A DNA stretch of 64,000 nt from a virus: IMG/VR virus record IMGVR_UViG_3300025131_000007, positions 62,001-126,000 of that record. One strand, 5' to 3'. The notes under the pieces were generated by a model. The model did no database searches and had not been told where the DNA came from. It worked only from the letters and a program-made list of their open reading frames with translations. Positions 16,358 through 24,149 of the stretch are shown here, piece after piece (the first letter of the stretch is position 1; the number at the start of each line of letters is the position of its first letter). A program made the translations under genes and the position numbers.

Positions 16358-17038
16358 ATGTCAATCCGCAAACAGATTTTGAATGAAGGCGAATTCCGCC
16401 GGTTTATGAAGCTAGCCAAATTGGGCCCCGTGGGCGGTAAACGTCTTAGTGAGCTTGGTTTTGGACACGAAGATATCCAAGAAGAAGAAGACGAACTTGA
16501 TCACGTGGAAGATGAGCTTGGCGCCACCGAAGATGAGTTGGGCGCTGAAGACCACATAGCCGATGAAGAAGGTGAAGAACTTGATGTCATGGGCGATATG
16601 GGCGGCGGCGAAGAAGATATGGTGTTGAGCCTGCTCCAAGTTATTCAAGGCTGGGCAGAAGAGAATGGTGTCGATATGGATCTCGAAGGAGGTGAGGAAG
16701 AGGTCGGTGTAGATGACCTGGAAATGGATGCTGAAATGCCCATGGATGACGGTGGCGAAGAAGAAGTTGCCATGGATGTGATGGATGTTGAAGAAGAGCC
16801 AGAAATGCGAGACGTGTATCAAGAAGAAGTATCCAGAAGAAGGCGAAAAAAGCGCCGAGATAAGAGAGGCAAGTATGGCAAAGGTGGTCACCACAAAGAT
16901 GATGAAATGGATGAATCAAAAATGGTGGCAGAGATTGCTAAACGCGTTTTTGCTCGTTTGCAGGGAGAGCAGCGCAAAGAAACCATGGTGGATGAACTCG
17001 CTGAACGCATTATGAAGCGTTTGACAAAAAAACAATAG
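16358..17038 (+). CDS. Highly acidic protein with basic patch; possible head-core or internal protein
   Basis: The 226 residues begin with an amphipathic helix (IRKQILNEGEFRRFMKLAKLG). A long Glu/Asp/Gly/Met-rich, largely disordered middle follows, with repeats of DELGA and EEE. Then comes a strongly basic patch (SRRRRKKRRDKRGKYGKGGHHK) and two short helices. Acidic, repetitive proteins of this kind occur as phage scaffold or prohead-core proteins, but I cannot show that role. The start follows AAGGAG; the TTG at 16352 is less likely. A strong terminator follows the gene. Confidence 0.65.
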   Translation: MSIRKQILNEGEFRRFMKLAKLGPVGGKRLSELGFGHEDIQEEEDELDHVEDELGATEDELGAEDHIADEEGEELDVMGDMGGGEEDMVLSLLQVIQGWAEENGVDMDLEGGEEEVGVDDLEMDAEMPMDDGGEEEVAMDVMDVEEEPEMRDVYQEEVSRRRRKKRRDKRGKYGKGGHHKDDEMDESKMVAEIAKRVFARLQGEQRKETMVDELAERIMKRLTKKQ

Positions 17039-17072
17039 TAATTTTTTGTTAAAGAATAAAGATTTTTAAGTC

Positions 17073-17103
17073 ATAACCACTCCCTGTGTGTGGTTATTTT
17101 TTT
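17073..17103 (+). terminator. Rho-independent terminator
   Basis: Perfect 8-bp stem ATAACCAC/GTGGTTAT with a 9-nt loop, followed by seven T. It ends the transcript of the acidic-protein gene. Confidence 0.85.
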
Positions 17104-17111
17104 GGAGAAAT

Positions 17112-17519
17112 ATGGATTGGTTAATAGGAACGTTATTATTTATCTCCGGTTTTATTTTTAGCCGAGTGCTTTATTTCTTTACAGCTTCAGCGTTATCTTA
17201 TAAAATAATGAAAGCTGCTAATTTAAGCGCGCTTCACATGTTTGTCAAGAGTTTCGAACGTTTGGTTTATTATAACAATCTCGCTCTTGCTGACTATGTT
17301 AATCGCGGCGAAAGTGAGCGCAATATTGAAATATTTCAATCTAAGCTCGATGATGAGTTGTCTCTGTTTAAGGATCGGTGCGTGGGTACCCTCCTGGAAA
17401 CCACTCCGAGCTTGTTTCGTCAATCTGCCGACTTTGAAGATTGGACTAGCGCGATGGTTTATCTCCACGCCAATCGACAGTTTGTGTTGGAACTAATAAA
17501 GGACAACGAAAATGATTAA
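17112..17519 (+). CDS. Membrane-anchored protein of unknown function
   Basis: A 135-residue protein with an N-terminal membrane segment (about 3-28, rich in Leu, Ile, Phe) and a helical soluble part. The start is the ATG after TTTGGAGA; an upstream in-frame start at 17088 lies within the terminator. Its stop overlaps the clpP start. Not recognised. Confidence 0.65.
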   Translation: MDWLIGTLLFISGFIFSRVLYFFTASALSYKIMKAANLSALHMFVKSFERLVYYNNLALADYVNRGESERNIEIFQSKLDDELSLFKDRCVGTLLETTPSLFRQSADFEDWTSAMVYLHANRQFVLELIKDNEND

Positions 17520-18147
17520 AAAGATTGTTAAGAAATTGATTGGAAATGATGAAGGGGAACGACGCGGCCCGATGGTGATTTTGGATGCGGCAGAAGAATT
17601 TATGCCTAAAGAGCCAGACTTGCGCACTATCGGGTTGTTCGCAGATATTCAAGAGGAAAAGGTTGCCGAAATAATTCATGCGCTGATCTACCTCAACGAG
17701 ACTAATAAACTTGAAAAAGATGAGAAAAAACGTAAACCTATTGAATTCTATCTCTCAACTTATGGGGGCAGCGCAGATGATATGTTTGCACTCTATGATG
17801 TAATGAAGGTTATTCGGGATGAAACAGAACTTCATACGTATGGGTTGGGGAAAGTAATGTCTGCCGGAGTATTAATTTTAGCGGCGGGAACAAAAGGAAA
17901 GAGGAAGATCGGTAAAAATTGTAGAGTAATGCTCCATTCGGTGATTGCGGGAAACCACGGCCCCCTCCACAACTTAGTGAACGAGATGGATGCTATTAAA
18001 CATTTGCAACAAATTTATATTAATTGTTTAGTAGAAGAAACAAAAATGAGCGAATCGGAGATCAAAAAGATGCTCGAACAAAAAGTTAACGTCTATTTAT
18101 CAGCAGAAGAAGCAGTTGAGTTAGGAATTGCTGATATCATTGCGTGA
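17512..18147 (+). CDS. clpP: ClpP-like protease subunit
   Basis: The fold blocks of the ClpP/crotonase superfamily are clear: PIEFYLSTYGGSADDMFALYD, then MSAGVLILAAG with the nucleophile S117, then CRVMLHS with H142, then YLSAEEAVELGIAD. The usual third triad residue, Asp in (R)DRxLSA, is aligned with N193 in KVNVYLSA. At 211 residues it is close to bacterial ClpP. In bacteria ClpP forms a double heptamer fed by ClpX or ClpA; neither is in this window, so it may use host unfoldases or act as a prohead protease. A ClpS-type adaptor is encoded at 33801. Its start overlaps the preceding membrane gene. Confidence 0.85.
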   Translation: MIKKIVKKLIGNDEGERRGPMVILDAAEEFMPKEPDLRTIGLFADIQEEKVAEIIHALIYLNETNKLEKDEKKRKPIEFYLSTYGGSADDMFALYDVMKVIRDETELHTYGLGKVMSAGVLILAAGTKGKRKIGKNCRVMLHSVIAGNHGPLHNLVNEMDAIKHLQQIYINCLVEETKMSESEIKKMLEQKVNVYLSAEEAVELGIADIIA

Positions 18148-18156
18148 GGTAAACGA

Positions 18157-19866
18157 ATGTCTGATTTAAAAAGTATTTTAGCGGAAGAATATCGAAAACA
18201 GAACTCTCGCATAACTAGAGTGGGTGCTGATCTTTCTCTAAAAAATTTAATGGAAATGGTAGAAGATGTTTTTTCTACAAAAAACACTTCACTTGCTGAA
18301 AGAATCACATCCGATATATCATTTGGCGATCAGACAATGACTCTCAGTATGATACCAGAGATAGCGGTGTCTGAACTTGGATGGTCCGACGTGGCGACCG
18401 GAGAAGAAGGGTCAGAAATTGCCGGCCCACAACGGCAGTTATTGCAAGGATATTTGGACAATATCGCCGGCGATACTCTCTCTGCGAAACTGGCAAGTCT
18501 GGATAAGTTCTATCAAGAAGGCTATGTCGGAATTGGTGCAGACAATGAAGACAGTAGAGCCCGGATTATTAAAAATACTTTGTCATATCTTGTGTTCTAT
18601 AAAACGCTCACCACAGTTATAACCAACTTCAATGCCGCATCCGCTGGGTTTAGTTTTGAATCTTTCTTGGCAACTCTTTTGAAAGGGAGACAGGTGCCTG
18701 CGAATACGGGAACTATTGCAGACTTCATAGCCGGAGAAGAATTCGGTGGAGAATATATTAGTCTCAAACTCTATAACGAAGGTAGTGTGGAAGTTGGCGG
18801 AAGCTTCTCTGATTTAGTTGACGATGTGGTCAATGACAATATAGGCAACAAGATGCGCTATTTGGTGGTTCTCAAAAATCTCAAAGGTGCAGGGCTAAAT
18901 CAGCGAGGTGCATTGACTTTTTATACTTTTGAATTTACTCTCGAAAACATTGCAGACATTATTGCTGCCATGGCAAATGAAAAATATGCAAAATGTATTA
19001 TTTTTCCTCTCATTAAAGATCCAGCCGCACCTGGGGGTGCTCGTTTGGCTACACCGGGAGAGGAAGAAATTCCGGGACGAATCAAGGTGACTCCGGAGCA
19101 ATTCAATAACCTTTATAAGAACACTCTCAAAGATTACTTAGTGGAACTGTCGGTCTATCCAGAGGAAGTCATAAACAAAATTATTCAGATGCCCGAATTT
19201 ACTTATGGCGATGGCGAATATGTAGGAAAAGGAACCAGTAGCATTCCGGTTGGTGTGGCCCAGAGAGAGTTGCGACAAGCTTTTGCCAATACGAAATACG
19301 AAGAAGCACTTGCTGACACCCAATATATCAAAGGAATCACCGGCGCATTGAAAAAGGCGATGGCACACGCTGAGACGATACTGAAGAAAGACCCAACAGC
19401 AGCAAGAAAAGCTACAATTTCTCAGATACTTCCGCAGTTTAAAAATATTACATATCCTACCAAGAAAAGAAAAGGAAATGTTGTAAAACTTGTTCAACAA
19501 TCCCGAGATTGGTATAATCAACAAGATGATACAACGAAAAAACAAGCTCTCCAATTGTCCAATGGATATCTAAACACCTTGAAATTTTCTATGAACAAGA
19601 CCCTCTCCACTACTGACACTGACCCCGTTAACGCTCAGAATTTGGGAGTCATTAATGTTGGTGCCGAGTACATTGAAAGAATGTTGTCACAAGTGAGAGA
19701 CATCCTCAACGCGCAGGTGTTCGAAATTTTTACTTCCTTGAAGGATTTGTCGGATAATTTGAACAACTACTTTGCGAGTGGTTTGGCTAATGATGCGCAG
19801 GCCGAAAACGCAATCAATGACGCAGAAAACATTCAGAGTAAAACTGAAGAAATTAGAGATAAATAA
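18157..19866 (+). CDS. Large unknown protein with a PD-(D/E)xK-like segment
   Basis: A 569-residue soluble protein. It is helical at both ends. The segment at about 165-210 reads FESFLATLLKG, then TIADFI, then YISLKLY. A Glu in a helix, an Asp in a strand and S-x-K one strand later is the spacing of a PD-(D/E)xK nuclease-like core, although the E of ExK is replaced by S. A Tyr/Phe-rich strand region (YLVVLKNLK, LTFYTFEFTLENI) follows. It begins nine bases after clpP and ends just before the groEL promoter. No family name is assigned. It could be a virion or DNA-processing protein. Confidence 0.6.
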   Translation: MSDLKSILAEEYRKQNSRITRVGADLSLKNLMEMVEDVFSTKNTSLAERITSDISFGDQTMTLSMIPEIAVSELGWSDVATGEEGSEIAGPQRQLLQGYLDNIAGDTLSAKLASLDKFYQEGYVGIGADNEDSRARIIKNTLSYLVFYKTLTTVITNFNAASAGFSFESFLATLLKGRQVPANTGTIADFIAGEEFGGEYISLKLYNEGSVEVGGSFSDLVDDVVNDNIGNKMRYLVVLKNLKGAGLNQRGALTFYTFEFTLENIADIIAAMANEKYAKCIIFPLIKDPAAPGGARLATPGEEEIPGRIKVTPEQFNNLYKNTLKDYLVELSVYPEEVINKIIQMPEFTYGDGEYVGKGTSSIPVGVAQRELRQAFANTKYEEALADTQYIKGITGALKKAMAHAETILKKDPTAARKATISQILPQFKNITYPTKKRKGNVVKLVQQSRDWYNQQDDTTKKQALQLSNGYLNTLKFSMNKTLSTTDTDPVNAQNLGVINVGAEYIERMLSQVRDILNAQVFEIFTSLKDLSDNLNNYFASGLANDAQAENAINDAENIQSKTEEIRDK

Positions 19867-19867
19867 C

Positions 19868-19896
19868 TTGACAAACAAACCAAATGTGGTTATATT
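19868..19896 (+). promoter_or_regulatory. Sigma-70-like promoter for groEL
   Basis: TTGACA (19868-19873), 17-bp spacer, TATATT (19891-19896), 27 bp upstream of the groEL start. Confidence 0.8.
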
Positions 19897-19923
19897 ATTA
19901 ATATGTCTAAATAGAGAAAGAAG

Positions 19924-21495
19924 ATGAATAGGGAATATGAAAACAATAGAGACCTTCAACAACGTCTTTTGAATGGTGCCAACACTTTAGCTGATAATGT
20001 AGCATCCACGCTGGGCCCTCGGGGTCGCAATGTGTTATTGCAAGAAAAAGATAAACAACCTTTCATCACAAAAGATGGAGTAACGGTGGCTGCGTTTGTC
20101 GAATTGGCAGATCCTTTTGAGAACGCCGGCGCACAAATCATTCGTCAGGCAGCTATTGAAACCAACAACAAAGCAGGCGATGGCACCACAACTTCTACCG
20201 TGTTGGCACGTGCCATTTTGCGTGAAGCCCAAAAACATATCGCTTCTGGCGCGTCACCCATTGAATTGCAGAGGGGGATCGAATTAGCTACGCGAGAGGC
20301 TACGAAATTGCTAGCCGAAGCAGCTATTCCAGTGACAAGCACTGACGATATTGAACACATCGCCACCATCTCTGCTAATAATGATGAAACTATTGGAAAA
20401 CTTATTGCGCTAGCTGTTGATAAGGTGGGTCAAGATGGCTCGATTACAATTGAAGAATCACGCTCACTGGAAACGTCACTAGATGTGACCGAGGGCTTTC
20501 GATTAGACGCTGGTTTTTGTGCTGGTGCGTTTGTGACTGATCAACGTCGGAATATGATGATTCATCAGGATCCTCTCTTCTTAATTACTGATCATAAAAT
20601 TAGCACGGTGGATCAAATTTTACCAGTGTTGGAGATGATCTCGCGGGAAGCTAGACCTCTTGTTATTGTAGCTGAGGATGTCGAGGGGCAAGCTCTGGCG
20701 GCATTGATTATGAATTCTATGCGCGGCACACTTAAAGTGGCAGCAATTCGCGGCCCCGAATATGGCGAAGAACGCAGAAGCACCTTGGATGATCTAGCAC
20801 TTTCTACTGGTGCAACGTTTATTACTCGAGAAAGCGGGGTCAAATTGGCTGATGTAAAAATGGCACAGCTAGGAACTGCCAAATCTATTGAAAGCACTAA
20901 AATCACTTCCACCATTGTAGGTGGTAATTGTGATTTTGAGGCTGTAGAAAGCCGCATAGAGACATTAAAAAATACTATTGATGGCACAGACGACCTTCAA
21001 GAATGTGCTCGCATACAGGGGCGTATTGTGCGACTTTCATCGGGTGTGGCAGTAGTTCGTGTGGGCGGCGCAACATCGGTGGAGATGACAGAAAAGAAAC
21101 ATCGTGTAGAAGATGCCCTTGAAGCAGTGCGGTCAGCCCAGGAAGAAGGGATAGTCTGCGGAGGGGGCACCGCATTGTTGCGTGTCTCCGCTACATTGAA
21201 GGTGGTAACCCCCAATAGAGAACAGGCACTCGGGGCACTCATCGTAAAGGAAGCGTGTAAAGAACCGTTACGCCAAATGGCGCTCAATGCGGGGGAGTCG
21301 CCTGACATGATTACTGCCCAAGTGTTAGCATGTGATGTAAATGTGGGGTGGGATTTTCGCCATCGAAAGATGGCTAATATGATAATGGAGGGAATTGTTG
21401 ATCCCGTCAAGGTGACGCGAACTGCGTTAGAGAACGCAGCTAGTTGCGCTGGAACTCTGATTACTACAAATTACGGGATTATTCAGACAGGATAA
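19924..21495 (+). CDS. groEL: GroEL-type chaperonin (Hsp60)
   Basis: A full-length 523-residue group I chaperonin. The ATP-site blocks are all present: TLGPRGRNV, TKDGVTVA, AGDGTTTSTVLA, CGGGTALL, and RVEDALEA with the hydrolytic aspartate. The apical domain is present and of normal size. The C-terminal Gly-Gly-Met tail of bacterial GroEL is absent; the protein ends NYGIIQTG. It has its own promoter. A phage GroES is at 3838. Sequence divergence from bacterial GroEL suggests a long phage residence rather than a recent host capture. It probably folds large virion proteins such as the capsid subunit. Confidence 0.95.
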   Translation: MNREYENNRDLQQRLLNGANTLADNVASTLGPRGRNVLLQEKDKQPFITKDGVTVAAFVELADPFENAGAQIIRQAAIETNNKAGDGTTTSTVLARAILREAQKHIASGASPIELQRGIELATREATKLLAEAAIPVTSTDDIEHIATISANNDETIGKLIALAVDKVGQDGSITIEESRSLETSLDVTEGFRLDAGFCAGAFVTDQRRNMMIHQDPLFLITDHKISTVDQILPVLEMISREARPLVIVAEDVEGQALAALIMNSMRGTLKVAAIRGPEYGEERRSTLDDLALSTGATFITRESGVKLADVKMAQLGTAKSIESTKITSTIVGGNCDFEAVESRIETLKNTIDGTDDLQECARIQGRIVRLSSGVAVVRVGGATSVEMTEKKHRVEDALEAVRSAQEEGIVCGGGTALLRVSATLKVVTPNREQALGALIVKEACKEPLRQMALNAGESPDMITAQVLACDVNVGWDFRHRKMANMIMEGIVDPVKVTRTALENAASCAGTLITTNYGIIQTG

Positions 21496-21499
21496 AATT

Positions 21500-21745
21500 A
21501 TGGATATTATACAGAAGGGTGATTTAATACATATTCCTCAAGGGGTATTTCTTTTATCCGAAAAGGGTGCAGCACACCACAAAACCGATCGACCTCGCAC
21601 TGCTTTGTTTTTAGGAGAAACATCTATAGCTAAGTGGGGTATAGACTGTCATGGGCGCGTTCTTTTGGATGGCAGAGAGTTCAACGTAAGATCGGATCAC
21701 ATTTATTTACTCAAAGAACAGGAGAAGAAGTCAAATGTTAGTTAA
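21500..21745 (+). CDS. Small SH3-like protein, GDLI variant
   Basis: An 81-residue, strand-rich protein starting IIQKGDLIHIPQGVFLL, like a distant member of the GDLV family. It lies four bases after groEL behind AGGA and overlaps the next gene by 11 bp. Function unknown. Confidence 0.6.
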   Translation: MDIIQKGDLIHIPQGVFLLSEKGAAHHKTDRPRTALFLGETSIAKWGIDCHGRVLLDGREFNVRSDHIYLLKEQEKKSNVS

Positions 21746-22040
21746 ACTTACAGAGATCTGCTCAAACGGAGCGGTGACCGTGGGGCAAAATTATAAATTG
21801 AGAGAAGTTTTTGTCAATCCTGAACATGTAATAATGATTCGAGAAGATGTGCGTGTAAAACAGCTTAATGAAAGCGGCTTGTTGAATCTTCCCGGTCGAG
21901 AAAAGCTTAATATGGAGCACCGCTTCTCTAAGGTGACCATAAACCGAGGACACACAGGGTCTGAAATTGTTGTGGTTGGCGCGCCAGAAACCATTGAGAA
22001 TATTCTCAAAAAACAAGAACGTCACATTTTACGTGGATAG
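21735..22040 (+). CDS. FlbD-like small protein
   Basis: A 101-residue protein with VFVNPEHVIMIRED, FSKVTINRGHTGSEIVVVGAPETIENIL: an N-terminal strand pair, a threonine/asparagine strand and a final GxPExIE helix, the pattern of FlbD-like proteins. It shares that pattern with the protein at 13576. AGGAGAAG precedes the ATG. Function unknown. Confidence 0.65.
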   Translation: MLVKLTEICSNGAVTVGQNYKLREVFVNPEHVIMIREDVRVKQLNESGLLNLPGREKLNMEHRFSKVTINRGHTGSEIVVVGAPETIENILKKQERHILRG

Positions 22041-22043
22041 GCA

Positions 22044-22343
22044 ATGGCACAACGTGTAAATTTAACATACTCCATCAAGCTAGAAGATTTGGAATTAGAA
22101 GTTAAGCGCATTTTGAATCGCACCCTTGATCAGCTTGAAGAAGCGTATACCGACTACGATCACCTTACAGAAATCGCCAAGATCTTATCTGTCGATACAT
22201 TTAATGAGGTTAATAAATTACGCGAAGAGTTAACCAATCTTGACCATGTGTTGGCAGATGTTAATAATATTCTTTCTTCTTATTTGAATTACGAGGCACA
22301 AGAGACGATGGCATCTCCTACGACTACCGACGACGCTGAGTAG
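22044..22343 (+). CDS. Helical coiled-coil protein
   Basis: The 99 residues form two predicted long helices (LEDLELEVKRILNRTLDQLEEAY and VNKLREELTNLDHVLADVN split by a turn) with a Thr-rich acidic end. Three bases separate it from the previous gene. Not recognised. Confidence 0.6.
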   Translation: MAQRVNLTYSIKLEDLELEVKRILNRTLDQLEEAYTDYDHLTEIAKILSVDTFNEVNKLREELTNLDHVLADVNNILSSYLNYEAQETMASPTTTDDAE

Positions 22344-22348
22344 GATCG

Positions 22349-23122
22349 ATGCTTTATAAGTCACCCCTGCGCCATCCGACCCATAAAAATCTGAGTTTAG
22401 GGAGGATAAAAGAACTGATTCCTTCAGGCAATAGTGTGGATACTTATAATTTTTATGACGGTCAAATGGAAATCAATCTAGCATCCTACGACCGACGTAT
22501 TTATGCTTATACGACGAGTTATTATGTTTATGAATTTTGGAAGTGTGTGGAAAACGATCGTGATGAAGTTTATCATAAAGTAACGAGTGATTATTATAAA
22601 TTTGATGCCACGGCATTTCCTTTATTGCAGGATACATGGTATACCCAGCGCATTCCCCACGTGCGGGCTGCCCTGTTTTATATCTTAAGTTTATGTTCTT
22701 CGTCAGGGAGGGCATCAAGCGGCGAGATAGATTATGAGAATTTCCACTCCCTGGCTTTGCAGTATTTAAAAACATATAAAAAGCCACCTACATTAGAAAT
22801 CTTCCATCGGCCGGGGGCAGATATTGTCGAATGTATTGATAATAATAGTAACGCCGATTTCTTTTTATTTCCCAATCTTAAATTTTCCTATAACTTGTTC
22901 GACGAAGGAAAAAGCCGAGCATGGGAAGAAACCTCAGTCAACCACAAAGCATTGAGGAACGCCCTGGCAGATTTAGATGACAATAAGTGGATCTTAACCT
23001 ACCTATACCACCCAGCACTTCCTTCGTTTTTTCAGTCATATAATATAACTTTAATTGGGGAGTTCGGCAACAAAGTATCTGACCCCCATTCGGCTCGGGA
23101 AATGGTGATATGCAATTTTTAA
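22349..23122 (+). CDS. D12-type DNA adenine methylase-like protein, catalytic motif missing
   Basis: The 257 residues follow the order of D12 (T4 Dam-like) methylases: an early glycine segment, AALFYILSLCSSSGRASSGEIDY in the place of the helix before the target domain, DFFLFPNLKFSYN where DPPY should be, a helix (HKALRNALADLDDNKWILTY), and SAREMVICNF at the end like the E-(V/I)-x-I-x-N finish. The DPPY motif is replaced by LFPNL, so methylation is unlikely. It may be an inactive relative, for example a DNA-binding or decoy protein. The fold call is from pattern only. Confidence 0.5.
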   Translation: MLYKSPLRHPTHKNLSLGRIKELIPSGNSVDTYNFYDGQMEINLASYDRRIYAYTTSYYVYEFWKCVENDRDEVYHKVTSDYYKFDATAFPLLQDTWYTQRIPHVRAALFYILSLCSSSGRASSGEIDYENFHSLALQYLKTYKKPPTLEIFHRPGADIVECIDNNSNADFFLFPNLKFSYNLFDEGKSRAWEETSVNHKALRNALADLDDNKWILTYLYHPALPSFFQSYNITLIGEFGNKVSDPHSAREMVICNF

Positions 23123-23716
23123 TTATTTACGCACACTATCATATAACATCATCATGGCTTGATGGATATCTTTTTCACTAATAACAGGAGGAATCTCAAT
23201 AATCATGGGCTCGATGGTTTCGACTTCTATGGTAGGGCGTTGACCGTAGGGGTCTTTTTGTCGGGATGTGGTGCTTTTGTGAACTATTCGAGACTTTTTG
23301 TGTCGTATATAAGAAGATTGACCCAACATTGCCCCCATCGGATCCATCAGCATTAAGCTCAAGGTTGCGCGCTCGCTGTCTAGGGTGATGGTGCTTTTTA
23401 AAATCCATAGCCCATTTTGGCTACTACATCCAATAGGATCTTTTATGAAATCACAATCGGGATAAGTTAAATTAACGGTGTCTTTGCTGTAAATGGTTGA
23501 GATTTTACCTGCATGAAACCACACATGGTGGTGGGTGTTGGCGGCTACAAAAAGCGAATCTAGATCATTTCTATAAGTACATTCATTCTCACATACAATT
23601 TTAACTGGTTCCATATAGATTTCTTCATACCTTCGACCTTGCACGATAAGGTGCGCATTTTCTTTTTCCCCATCCCACGCTTGCGCAACAAAAAGACTTA
23701 AAAATAACATAAACAT
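23123..23716 (-). CDS. Secreted protein of unknown function (only minus-strand gene)
   Basis: The 197 residues start with a signal peptide (MFMLFLSLFVAQA followed by WDG). The mature part is strand-rich and has two Cys pairs (CENEC, and CDFIKDPIGC), suitable for disulfides in the periplasm. A Ser/Lys/Arg-rich stretch (RHKKSRIVHKSTTSRQK) precedes a Pro/Ile-rich end. TGGAGG lies seven bases before the ATG, and ACTATTTATT lies just upstream on the same strand. It converges stop-to-stop on the previous gene. Function unknown. Confidence 0.7.
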   Translation of the reverse strand: MFMLFLSLFVAQAWDGEKENAHLIVQGRRYEEIYMEPVKIVCENECTYRNDLDSLFVAANTHHHVWFHAGKISTIYSKDTVNLTYPDCDFIKDPIGCSSQNGLWILKSTITLDSERATLSLMLMDPMGAMLGQSSYIRHKKSRIVHKSTTSRQKDPYGQRPTIEVETIEPMIIEIPPVISEKDIHQAMMMLYDSVRK

Positions 23717-23733
23717 TAAAAATAACCTCCAAA

Positions 23734-23743
23734 ATAAATAGTG
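23734..23743 (-). promoter_or_regulatory. CTATTTAT-type putative late promoter element (minus strand)
   Basis: ACTATTTATT read on the minus strand, 17 bp upstream of the secreted-protein start. Presence on the strand of the gene it precedes supports a promoter role. Confidence 0.5.
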
Positions 23744-23775
23744 GAGAATACATAAAATAGAAATGAGGATTGATT

Positions 23776-24105
23776 ATGGATAGAATAGAAAAACCTTGGG
23801 GCTATGAATTAATTTGGGCTCACACCGCTGACTATGTTGGGAAATTATTGTTTATTAACGCTGGGCATCGTTTATCTAAACAATATCATAAAACTAAAGA
23901 AGAAACAGTGTATGTTGTGAGTGGTATTTTGTATAATTATGACGAAAATGATAGAGTAACTCAGATTTTGGCTGGGGAGTCATTTCATGTTTCACCGGGC
24001 CAAATTCATCGGTTCGGTGCCAACGAGATGCACGTGCAGCTTATAGAGGTGAGCACTCCCTACCTGGATGACGTGGTGAGATTAGAAGATGATTACGACA
24101 GATAA
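23776..24105 (+). CDS. Cupin, mannose-6-phosphate isomerase (type II)-like
   Basis: A 109-residue cupin. RIEKPWGYELIWAHTADYVGK is the usual start of the type II phosphomannose isomerase cupin domain. Metal-binding residues are likely in YHKTKEETVYVVSG and in IHRFGA, and the end STPYLDDVVRLEDDYDR is the family signature. It would interconvert mannose-6-phosphate and fructose-6-phosphate, or bind a sugar phosphate, perhaps to alter host surface sugar. The start is the ATG after GAGG; a TTG two codons earlier is less likely. Confidence 0.85.
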   Translation: MDRIEKPWGYELIWAHTADYVGKLLFINAGHRLSKQYHKTKEETVYVVSGILYNYDENDRVTQILAGESFHVSPGQIHRFGANEMHVQLIEVSTPYLDDVVRLEDDYDR

Positions 24106-24118
24106 TACGGAATTAGAA

Positions 24119-24128
24119 ACTATTTATT
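24119..24128 (+). promoter_or_regulatory. CTATTTAT-type putative late promoter element
   Basis: ACTATTTATT 21 bp upstream of the giant-protein start. Confidence 0.45.
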
Positions 24129-24149
24129 GTATTATTGAGGTTTTTTGAT

